64,000 nt of DNA from NCBI GenBank assembly GCA_013151635.1, contig JAADHV010000128.1, forward strand, positions 62,001 to 126,000, read 5' to 3'. Origin of the DNA: Deltaproteobacteria bacterium. Its GTDB lineage: Bacteria; Desulfobacterota; Desulfobacteria; Desulfobacterales; Desulfobacteraceae. Shown here one piece after another: positions 26,816-34,714 of this stretch (the stretch's first letter is position 1; each line of letters opens with the position of its first letter). The notes below the pieces were generated by a model. The model was not told the DNA's origin. It did not search any database and was given only the letters and a program-made list of their open reading frames with translations. Made by a program: the position numbers and the translations under genes.

Positions 26816-28039
26816 CTATTTAATTTTTTTCATGTATTCAGACTGTATGGGCTCCCCGACTTTCTTGAATGCACCATTTTGTACGCTGTAAATCTGAAGC
26901 ATGTCAACACCGGAACGATCTGTTTTTGAGAAGGTTACAGGTCCAATAGTTGTATAAGGATAATAAGCATTCTTCCCATTCATTTTATTCAGGGTATTGT
27001 AAAGATTGGCCTTAGTTATATCAAGGCCGGCAGCCTTTGCTCTTCTGATGGCTTCCGTTGTCACCTGGGCCACCATGATTCCTGCGGCATAATTATGTGA
27101 GTTTGCAGCTTTGGCATCACGATTGTATCTTTTTGCCAGGGCAAGTTGCTTTGTGGTTCCTTCATTTTCTTCAGAAGTCAGGTTGAAAGAGGTGCTCCAG
27201 ACATATCCTTCACAGGCATCCCCTGCAAGGGCAATCAGGTCGTTTCCACCTGTATAATGAGCGCCAAGGAAAGTGAGTTTCCCTTTTTCGCCATAGGTGC
27301 TTGCAGTAAGACCAAGACGCGCTGAGTCCTTGAGCATTGTTGCAACAGGGGACTGTACTGTATGGCAGATAACATATTGAACACCTTTGCTCATTAAGCG
27401 TTTTAACATGGCTGAGTAATCAAGATCCTTACCATGTTCCACAACTTCAACAATTTCCATGTTCAAGCCTGCTGCAACCGCTTTTTTTGTATCAGCTACA
27501 GGTCCCCGGCCAAATGCGGAAGGGTGGATAAACATAGCGACTTTTGGTTTCGTTCCTTTATGATTTTTTACCACATATTCTGAAAGGGCAACCATTTGTT
27601 CCGAATAAGATGCAACCGGGAGAAAAATATAGTTTGAATTAACAAGGTTGCCTGCATGGTAGGAAGCGGGAAGAACAGGGATTTTCTCTTCCTCAAAATC
27701 CCTTTTCAACCCTAGGGTGCTGCCGGTTGAATAGTTAAGATACAGGACAATGCCTTCGTCAAGAAAGTCTTCAAAGTTTCTTTTGGTGACATCGGTTTTG
27801 TACTGGTCATCCCTGATCGTGCAGTCAATTGTGTCATTGCCCAGAATTTTGGTTTCATTGACAAATTTAAAATAATCTTCAACACCTTTGGAGTAAGGGT
27901 TGCCGGCATCAGATGTAGGACCTGTTATAGCCAGGGACATACCAATTTTGTAAACCTTTCCTCCTGCATTTACAGGTGCTGTGAATGCAAACATAGCGAC
28001 AAGAATCAGTAACGCAGTTAATAAATTTTTGCTTTTCAT
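26816..28039 (-). CDS. livK: Periplasmic substrate-binding protein of the Liv-type ABC transporter
   Basis: A 407-residue type I periplasmic binding protein. Signal peptide MKSKNLLTALLILVAMFAFTAPVNAG is followed by the family opening KIGMSLAITGPTSDAGNPYSKGVEDYF. The two-lobe Peripla_BP_6 fold continues throughout. Members are annotated for branched-chain amino acids, but proteins of this size paired with an acyl-CoA ligase often bind carboxylic or aromatic acids, so the ligand is open. It lies after livM and before livF. Confidence 0.88.
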   Translation of the reverse strand: MKSKNLLTALLILVAMFAFTAPVNAGGKVYKIGMSLAITGPTSDAGNPYSKGVEDYFKFVNETKILGNDTIDCTIRDDQYKTDVTKRNFEDFLDEGIVLYLNYSTGSTLGLKRDFEEEKIPVLPASYHAGNLVNSNYIFLPVASYSEQMVALSEYVVKNHKGTKPKVAMFIHPSAFGRGPVADTKKAVAAGLNMEIVEVVEHGKDLDYSAMLKRLMSKGVQYVICHTVQSPVATMLKDSARLGLTASTYGEKGKLTFLGAHYTGGNDLIALAGDACEGYVWSTSFNLTSEENEGTTKQLALAKRYNRDAKAANSHNYAAGIMVAQVTTEAIRRAKAAGLDITKANLYNTLNKMNGKNAYYPYTTIGPVTFSKTDRSGVDMLQIYSVQNGAFKKVGEPIQSEYMKKIK

Positions 28040-28109
28040 GTTTCTTCTCCTTCTTCAGGTTTTGGGTTAGATACTAAAAAAATATATATTAAAATGGCGA
28101 TTTAGCAGC

Positions 28110-29204
28110 TTAATACCGGAATGGCCACAATTTGGCATATGATTTTGCAATTCTCCACCAGTTTGCAATCCCTCTTGGTTCAAACATTAAAAAGAGTACA
28201 ATCACAAGACCGAATGTGAAGGGCTTCAGTGCCGTTGCCAGGTTCATTCCTGACGGCATGTATTGTCCGGCGGTTTCAGCAAGGTTCTCTACCTGGAGCT
28301 CTAGAAATTTAATGGCAACAGGGCCCCAGAAAGACCCGTTTAAAGTCCCCAATCCCCCTACAATGGCCATGGCAAGGTAGGAAATGGATTCATTGAGGGT
28401 AAAGGATTCAAACCCGACGCCCCGGTAAAGATAGGCATGCAGACCACCTGCAACCCCTGCAAAAAAACCGGCCAGGGCAAAAGCATAGACTTTTGTCAGT
28501 CCCGGGTTTATTCCCATGGCGTCCGCGGCCCTGTCATTGTCACGTACAGCCACAAGCGACCTGCCGTATTTGGTTTTCAGAAGATTCCTTATCCCGAATC
28601 CCATTATAACCATAACGGTCAGGATAATGAAATACCAGAATACATAATGATCTTTTCTGCCGACCTTACCTGTGAACCAGAAAACCCTTCCTACAAATAT
28701 GGTCTGCCCCTGGTTGAAAAACGACATAAAGTTTATGACCCACTGGAAGATCATCTGGAAGGACAGGGTGGCAATGGCAAGATAAAGATGCTTTAACCGA
28801 AGTGCCGGTAATCCGACAATGGCCCCGAAAATGGCACCCACAAACCCGCTGAGAATGATTAAGACCGGCCAGAAATGTGTGACAAAAATGCTGGAATCAC
28901 CGATGACCCTGCAAAAGGATGCGACAGTGTAGGCACCGATCCCCACAAATGCGGCATGACCTATGGAGATAAGGCCCGCAAATCCTGTCAGGAGGTTCAG
29001 GCCCATGACGGCAACAATGGCAATTAAAATATTGTCCACCACCAGCATGGATTTGTTGCTCAGCTCAAACAAAAGAGGCCATCCGAACAGGATGATCAGG
29101 AACAGGGTGAAAACTGACCTGTCAAGGCTGGTAAAAAAAGTTCTCTGCTCCTGTTTGTAAGTCGTAAAAAAATTTCCAGTTGCTAACCATTGATTTGCTG
29201 ACAT
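28110..29204 (-). CDS. livM: ABC transporter permease LivM
   Basis: A 364-residue integral membrane permease. The diagnostic stretch NLLTGFAGLISIGHAAFVGIGAY lies near residue 80, and the cytoplasmic loop KTKYGRSLVAVRDNDRAADAMGIN near residue 215. About ten hydrophobic segments are visible. A 40-residue hydrophilic N-terminal extension precedes the first helix. It begins 3 bases after the livH stop and pairs with LivH to form the membrane channel. Confidence 0.9.
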   Translation of the reverse strand: MSANQWLATGNFFTTYKQEQRTFFTSLDRSVFTLFLIILFGWPLLFELSNKSMLVVDNILIAIVAVMGLNLLTGFAGLISIGHAAFVGIGAYTVASFCRVIGDSSIFVTHFWPVLIILSGFVGAIFGAIVGLPALRLKHLYLAIATLSFQMIFQWVINFMSFFNQGQTIFVGRVFWFTGKVGRKDHYVFWYFIILTVMVIMGFGIRNLLKTKYGRSLVAVRDNDRAADAMGINPGLTKVYAFALAGFFAGVAGGLHAYLYRGVGFESFTLNESISYLAMAIVGGLGTLNGSFWGPVAIKFLELQVENLAETAGQYMPSGMNLATALKPFTFGLVIVLFLMFEPRGIANWWRIAKSYAKLWPFRY

Positions 29205-29207
29205 AGA

Positions 29208-30101
29208 TTACACCCGCTCAATTTCATGAATTCCAAATAAACCGTGGGGTTTAAATAGAAGGATTATTAATAAGATGATATATGGCATGACTTCGCCCGT
29301 GCCATTCAAGCCCCAGTTCCCGTCCAGGTAACCGTTTGCAAACTGCTGGATCAACCCCATGATGATCCCTGCAACAACCGCCCCCAGGATAGAATCAAGG
29401 CCTCCCAGGATGACGACAGGAAATACAATGATTCCAAATGCCTGGAGGGTATCGAAATTGAGTCCTGTAATATTACCGATGATACATCCTGCCGCAGCAG
29501 CTGACAGACCTGCCGTGGCCCAGGCAAGCCCGAATACTTTTGGCACTGAGATACCCACAGACATGGAACCCAACTGGTCATCAGACACGGCCCTCATGGA
29601 TATGCCAACGGTTGATTTTTTAAAAAACCAGGAAAATCCTCCAATCAGGACAAAGGTTATGATAACCCCTACAAGTTGTGTCCAGGATATGGACACACCT
29701 CCGAACGAAAGCGGAGCCTCGGGAAGAAATGCCGGAAAAGAATAATTTTCCGTTCCAAATGGGGTGAGATATATTAACCCGTCAAGAATTGATCCAAGCC
29801 CTATGGTGACCATGATAACCGATATTATGGGTTCGCCGATCAAACGCCGTAAAAAAATTTTTTCAACACTCATTGCTAAAAAGAATGTAATTATCATGCC
29901 GATTAAAAAAGCATAGAAAATCGGCATGCCTATTGTTACAGTAAGCTCAAAGGTAATAAATGCGCCTGCTGCAATTAGCTGGCCATGGGCAAAGTTTGCC
30001 ACCCTGCTTGATTTATATACCAGGACAAGTCCAAGAGCGGCCAAAGCATAGATAGAGCCTACCACGATACCGCTGATTATAATTTGAAAAAAATAACTCA
30101 T
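29208..30101 (-). CDS. livH: ABC transporter permease LivH
   Basis: A 297-residue inner-membrane permease with about eight hydrophobic helices. Family motifs include GSIYALAALGLVLVYKSSRVANFAHGQ near the N-terminus and STVGISMRAVSDDQLGSMSVGI as the ATPase-contacting loop. Its ATG overlaps the acyl-CoA ligase stop by one base (TGATG), so translation is coupled to the ligase gene. Confidence 0.9.
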   Translation of the reverse strand: MSYFFQIIISGIVVGSIYALAALGLVLVYKSSRVANFAHGQLIAAGAFITFELTVTIGMPIFYAFLIGMIITFFLAMSVEKIFLRRLIGEPIISVIMVTIGLGSILDGLIYLTPFGTENYSFPAFLPEAPLSFGGVSISWTQLVGVIITFVLIGGFSWFFKKSTVGISMRAVSDDQLGSMSVGISVPKVFGLAWATAGLSAAAAGCIIGNITGLNFDTLQAFGIIVFPVVILGGLDSILGAVVAGIIMGLIQQFANGYLDGNWGLNGTGEVMPYIILLIILLFKPHGLFGIHEIERV

Positions 30102-32026
30102 CAGACTCCTTTCACCGTATAAAAATTAATACTTGCCGTAACCGTTGTTGACTGCCCGTCCTGATACTGGAAGGATGCTTCAACCTGCTTTTTATCTATG
30201 GATTCGTCATAAAGTGCATCATACAGGTTCTGGTATCTTTCCTGTACAAATTTACGACGTATTTTCCCGGTTTTTGTCAACTCCCCGTCATCCACATCCA
30301 AAAGCTTGTAAAGCAGGGCAAACCGCTTGATTCTAAAATGTTCTTTTTCAGCCCGCAAATTGACATCCAATACCTGTTCCATTATAAGCGTGGCAACTTC
30401 CGGCTTGCCGGAAAGATCCATATAGGTGGTATAGGAAATACCCCTGTCCTCGGCCCATTTGCCCACAACAACGGGATCAATGTTAATAAGGCATGCTACA
30501 AAATCTTCCTTGTTTCCGAAAATAATGGCTTCTTTTATGTAAGGGCTGAATTTGAGGGCGTTCTCCAGGAACATGGGAGAAAACATTTCATCCTTATTAT
30601 TATGCATTACATCGGAGAGACGGTCGATGACCACCAGGTGCCCGTGCTCGTCGATAAATCCTGCATCTCCTGAATGCAGCCATCCGCCTTCAAGTGCTTC
30701 TTTGCTTTTTTCAGGCAGATCATAATACCCTGGTGAAACCGAAAGTGATTTTGAAAGGATTTCCCCGTCTTCTGCAATTTTACATTCGGTTCCCGGTAAT
30801 GGTTTCCCAACAGTTTCGGGCCTGACATCCCCATCCCTGTGCATGTAGGCAATCCCTGTAATTTCGGTCTGGCCGTAAATCTGTTTTAGATTTACTCCTA
30901 TGGCCTGGTAAAAGGTAAAGAGTTCAGGCCCTAATGCTGCACCACCAGTATAGGCACGTCTCAGGCGCAAAAGCCCGATCTGGTTGATAAGGGGTCTAAG
31001 AACCATCTGAGTTCCAAGCCATGATTTGATTTTTAACCCGGGCGGCATGGATTTGCCGGTCATTTTATAGTCTGCAGCTTTCAGGCCCACCTTGATGAAA
31101 TAATTATAGAAAAGTTTGTTCAACCAATAGGACTGGTCGATTTTCAGCCAGATTTCAGACCGGATGGTTTCATAAATCCTGGGAGCGCCGAACATGAAAT
31201 GTGGTCCGATTTCCTTTAAGTCTGACATGGCTGTTTCAACAGACTCGGGGAAATTAATGGTGATCCCTGTTGCCATGGCAATCCCGAAAGAGTTCATCTG
31301 TTCACCTATCCAGGCAAACGGCAGAAAAGAGACATATTCGTCTGTTTGTTGAAGCGGGTCTACTTCAGTAATTTTCACACCCATGTTGATATAGTTTTTA
31401 TGGGTCATCATGGTTCCCTTGGGAAGCCCTGTGGTCCCTGATGTGAGGCACAGGTGACAGACATCGTCCGGCTTTCCCTGATCCACAAGGGTTTCAAAAA
31501 GATCAGGGTTTTTTTCATATTCTTTATCACCCTTTTTGTAAAGATCTGCAATGTCAATGAACCAGTCATCTTTCATATACTCTCTCATGCCTCTCGGGTC
31601 TTCAAAAATGACTTTTTTAACATCAGGGATTTTTTTTCTTACCTCAAGAACTTTATCCACCTGTTCCTGGTTGTCACAGAACACCGCACTGACCTTCAGA
31701 TATTGAAGGATCTGGGCAATTTCATCCGGCATGCTGGTTTGATATATGCCTGCTGAAATTGCTCCAATGGAGTGTGCGCCGATGGCAACAAATAAAAGTT
31801 CAGGAATATTATCACTGATAATGGCAACAGTATCTCCTTTGCCAAGCCCTATTGTTTTAAGGCCAAGAGCGGTTCTCCTGACATGGCTATAATAATCTTC
31901 CCAGGTATAGGTGTTCCAGATCCCAAAATCTTTTTCTCTTAACGCCGGGCGTTTGGGGGTACTTTTGACCCTCCAGCGAAGCAATTGGGGAATAGAGTAT
32001 TCAAGTAAGTGATCATTCTTGCTCAT
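30101..32026 (-). CDS. Long-chain-type acyl-CoA synthetase (AMP-forming)
   Basis: About 641 residues. The ANL phosphate loop is LTSGTTGLPKGTMMTHKNY, followed by YGQTEITGIAY (acyl-adenylate motif) and GWLHSGDAGFIDEHGHLVVIDR. Size and pattern match long-chain fatty acyl-CoA synthetases embedded in Liv-type operons. It would trap the imported acid as its CoA ester. The ATG at 32026 is chosen because GGGGAGG lies 8 bases upstream and leaves a 4-base gap after livG. Chain length and branching of the substrate cannot be told. Confidence 0.9.
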   Translation of the reverse strand: MSKNDHLLEYSIPQLLRWRVKSTPKRPALREKDFGIWNTYTWEDYYSHVRRTALGLKTIGLGKGDTVAIISDNIPELLFVAIGAHSIGAISAGIYQTSMPDEIAQILQYLKVSAVFCDNQEQVDKVLEVRKKIPDVKKVIFEDPRGMREYMKDDWFIDIADLYKKGDKEYEKNPDLFETLVDQGKPDDVCHLCLTSGTTGLPKGTMMTHKNYINMGVKITEVDPLQQTDEYVSFLPFAWIGEQMNSFGIAMATGITINFPESVETAMSDLKEIGPHFMFGAPRIYETIRSEIWLKIDQSYWLNKLFYNYFIKVGLKAADYKMTGKSMPPGLKIKSWLGTQMVLRPLINQIGLLRLRRAYTGGAALGPELFTFYQAIGVNLKQIYGQTEITGIAYMHRDGDVRPETVGKPLPGTECKIAEDGEILSKSLSVSPGYYDLPEKSKEALEGGWLHSGDAGFIDEHGHLVVIDRLSDVMHNNKDEMFSPMFLENALKFSPYIKEAIIFGNKEDFVACLINIDPVVVGKWAEDRGISYTTYMDLSGKPEVATLIMEQVLDVNLRAEKEHFRIKRFALLYKLLDVDDGELTKTGKIRRKFVQERYQNLYDALYDESIDKKQVEASFQYQDGQSTTVTASINFYTVKGV

Positions 32027-32030
32027 AGAT

Positions 32031-32792
32031 TTAGTCCTCCCCGATATAAGCTTCAATAACTTTAGGATTATGGGCTATCTCCTCAGGAGTTCCCGAGCCT
32101 ATGACCTCACCAAAATCAAGCACATAAATCCTGTCTGAGATATCCATAACAACTCCAAGATCATGCTCCACAAGTACAACAGTAATCTGCCGTTCCTTTT
32201 GGATATCCATGACAAATCGGACAATATCTTCTTTTTCCCCCTGGTTCATTCCGGCCATGGGTTCATCTAAAAGCAGAATGTCAGGCGCAAGGGTTAATGC
32301 CCTTGCTACCTCGACTTTTTTCTGGGCACCATAGCTTAAGTTGCCCACAAGGCTTTTGCGGCAGGGCTCAAGTTCCATAAAATCAATGATGTCTTCGACA
32401 TATGCCCTGTTTTCAGCTTCAACCCGGGAGGCTTTCCCATAAAAGAAGATGGCATGCAAAAAGCTGTAATTTAAATTCTGGTGGCGGGCCAAAAGAAGGT
32501 TATCTAAAACCGAGAGGCCGGAAAAAAGTTCAAGGTTTTGAAATGCCCTGGCAATCCCCATGTTCGACACCTGGTGCGGGGAAGCATGGGTCAGCTCTTT
32601 TTCTTTGTAAAAAATGTCACCTTGGGTCGGGTGGTAAAAGCCTGATATGCAGTTCAGCATACTGGTTTTACCGGCACCGTTGGGGCCGATAATTGAAGTG
32701 ATCAGACCCGGCTCAATCTTCATGTTTACATCACTTAGAGCCTTGAGTCCGCCAAAAGAAAGTGTAACGTCGTTAATATTTAAATAGGCCAT
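32031..32792 (-). CDS. livG: ABC transporter ATPase LivG
   Basis: A 253-residue ABC ATPase and first gene of the transporter operon. Walker A is GPNGAGKTS, the signature is LSYGAQKKVEVARALT and Walker B is ILLLDEPMAGMNQGE. The NMGIARAFQNLELFSGLSVLDNLLLARH segment is typical of LivG. It forms a heterodimer with LivF to drive the LivHM permease. Confidence 0.9.
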   Translation of the reverse strand: MAYLNINDVTLSFGGLKALSDVNMKIEPGLITSIIGPNGAGKTSMLNCISGFYHPTQGDIFYKEKELTHASPHQVSNMGIARAFQNLELFSGLSVLDNLLLARHQNLNYSFLHAIFFYGKASRVEAENRAYVEDIIDFMELEPCRKSLVGNLSYGAQKKVEVARALTLAPDILLLDEPMAGMNQGEKEDIVRFVMDIQKERQITVVLVEHDLGVVMDISDRIYVLDFGEVIGSGTPEEIAHNPKVIEAYIGED

Positions 32793-32978
32793 ATAAAATC
32801 CAAATTCTTTAAGTCAGATTAAAGAGAGCTTGCATCCAAAAAAGGTTCATTGCTTATTGAAAAACGATTGAAACTAACACTCACCTCCTGTCATAAATAA
32901 ATAATTAATTAAGTATTGACACTATTGATGGATAAAGCGTTAGGGACCGTTGCAATTCTGTCAGGTCCTTAAAAAATA

Positions 32979-33007
32979 TCCATAGTAAATCAACTATTGA
33001 GTGTCAA
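32979..33007 (-). promoter_or_regulatory. Possible promoter of the Liv operon
   Basis: On the minus strand TTGACA (33007-33002) is followed after 17 bases by TATGGA, a poor -10. It lies in the 250-base gap between the upstream ligase gene and livG and would give a leader of about 180 bases. A short inverted repeat (GGGACC with GGTCC, 32943-32970) lies in that leader. Confidence 0.3.
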
Positions 33008-33042
33008 GACAAAAACCGTGTTTGGATAAAAGTGGTTTGTTT

Positions 33043-34545
33043 TTATGCGTATTCAACTTTTATCTTTTCACGGTCAATTTTTCCGTCTTCTGTTCTTGGC
33101 AACTCGTTGATGAATTCAACATATCTTGGTTTTTTATAGCCTGCAATGAGTGATCCGCAAAATGTGACCAGATCATCCTTTGTCAGGTCATACCCCGGTT
33201 TCAGCGAGCAAATAGCTTTTATGCCTTCCCCAAATTTCGGGTCGGGTACACCAAATACACAGACATCTTTGATGGCATCATGCACAAGAATAGCTTTTTC
33301 AACTTCTGCCGGGAAAACATTTTCCCCGCCGGGCTTGATGAGTTCTTTCTCCGCTTTTCGGCCTTTGAAGAATAAAAAACCGTCAGAATCAATCATTCCA
33401 AGATCACCGGTATGGTGCCAGCCGCCCCTGAAGGTGTGGGAGTTCAGTTTCCCGGCATTCCAATACCCCTGGAAAACCAGTGGCCCTTGAACAAGGATTT
33501 CTCCTGTTTCACCTTCTGGTAAGAAATTGTCAAACTCGTCTGCAATTTTAATATTGGCAAGAGGTGATATAATACCTGCTGAACCTGATTTTGCAAAGTA
33601 TTCGGTAAAGGCGATCAGTCCGGATGTTTCGGTCTGGCCGTACATTGTCCAGAATTTTGAACTTGTTGCGGCTTCCCATTTTTTAGCTGTGTCAGGCATT
33701 TCAAGTCCGGCAGCTATTTCAAGGCTTGACAGATCAAACTTGCCTTTTTCCATGGCATCTATAAGGTTTGCTAATATGGGTGGGAAAGAACCAAAAAGAT
33801 TAACTTTTTGTTCCTGGATAAGTTTTAAGGTTTTTTGAGGGTTAAATTTTTCTTGTATTATATTTTGACCGCCGGCTTGAAGTGTCCCTAGTCCTAAATT
33901 AATTCCCATGATATGAAATAATGGCAGAATATTTAAATAGGTTTTAGTGTCATCAAGCCCGTACGCGTGGATGATTTGCAGGTTTGCCAAGATAATATTG
34001 TCCTGTCCGAGAACAGCACCCCTGGGTTTTCCCTGCACCGCGGCTGTATGGATAATTACAAAAGGGTCTTTTAGCAGGTGCTCCACCCGGGTTTTCAGAG
34101 GCGCGTTGTCATACAGATTTGAAAAAGCAGTATCATTCTCATCAATGATATAGCAATGTTCTATGCAGGAAGATGATTCAGATAAAGTCCTGGCAAGGTC
34201 AGCCATTTCTTTGTCAGCAAAAATAATTAAAGGAGTGGTGTCCTCGATAATATAAGATACTTCATCATCACTTAGCCGCTTGTTGATAAGGACAAGTACA
34301 AGATTAAGTGCGGATGCGGCACCAAACAAATGGAAAAAGACAGGATGGTTTTTGCAAAGAACTGCTATCCTGGTTCCGGGGGAAAGGTCAAGACTTTTAA
34401 GACCACTGGCAAGCCTGGCTGTCTGTAAAAAAAGATCGGAATATGTAATTTTTTTATCTTTATAGTGAATGGCACAGGATAAGCCTCTATAGAGTGCGTT
34501 TTTTTCATAGATATCAAAATAGCTCAGGTTGTGAAGGTTGTTCAT
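33043..34545 (-). CDS. Acyl-CoA synthetase (AMP-forming), medium/short type
   Basis: A 500-residue ANL ligase. The usual TSGTTG phosphate loop is degenerate here (IIHTAAVQGKPRGAVLGQDN, about residues 154-173), while MYGQTETSGLIAF and HTGDLGMIDSDGFLFFKGRKAEKELIKPGGENVFPAEVE are intact, as is the C-terminal lysine in RTEDGKIDRE. The weak loop raises doubt about catalytic rate or function. AAGGAG lies 9 bases before the ATG. The shared operator-like 13-mer lies about 104 bases upstream, placing the gene in the TetR-linked acyl-CoA regulon. Confidence 0.83.
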   Translation of the reverse strand: MNNLHNLSYFDIYEKNALYRGLSCAIHYKDKKITYSDLFLQTARLASGLKSLDLSPGTRIAVLCKNHPVFFHLFGAASALNLVLVLINKRLSDDEVSYIIEDTTPLIIFADKEMADLARTLSESSSCIEHCYIIDENDTAFSNLYDNAPLKTRVEHLLKDPFVIIHTAAVQGKPRGAVLGQDNIILANLQIIHAYGLDDTKTYLNILPLFHIMGINLGLGTLQAGGQNIIQEKFNPQKTLKLIQEQKVNLFGSFPPILANLIDAMEKGKFDLSSLEIAAGLEMPDTAKKWEAATSSKFWTMYGQTETSGLIAFTEYFAKSGSAGIISPLANIKIADEFDNFLPEGETGEILVQGPLVFQGYWNAGKLNSHTFRGGWHHTGDLGMIDSDGFLFFKGRKAEKELIKPGGENVFPAEVEKAILVHDAIKDVCVFGVPDPKFGEGIKAICSLKPGYDLTKDDLVTFCGSLIAGYKKPRYVEFINELPRTEDGKIDREKIKVEYA

Positions 34546-34648
34546 TAAGCATTACTCCTTGTAAAAAGGACACAATATAAAAATTTAATTCACTCTTATT
34601 TACAACTTCGCAGGAACCCAACGTCTACTTAAACTTTTTCAAACCAAA

Positions 34649-34661
34649 CGAGCGCTCAGTC
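34649..34661. promoter_or_regulatory. Operator-like 13-mer upstream of the acyl-CoA ligase
   Basis: Third perfect copy of CGAGCGCTCAGTC, as before the acyl-CoA dehydrogenase operon and tetR. A minus-strand TTGACA lies at 34705-34700, about 38 bases before it, the same arrangement as at the other two sites. Confidence 0.65.
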
Positions 34662-34714
34662 TCAATGTAACACCAGTAATAATTTAATTTGTTCCGGTTT
34701 GTCAAAGCCTTTTT

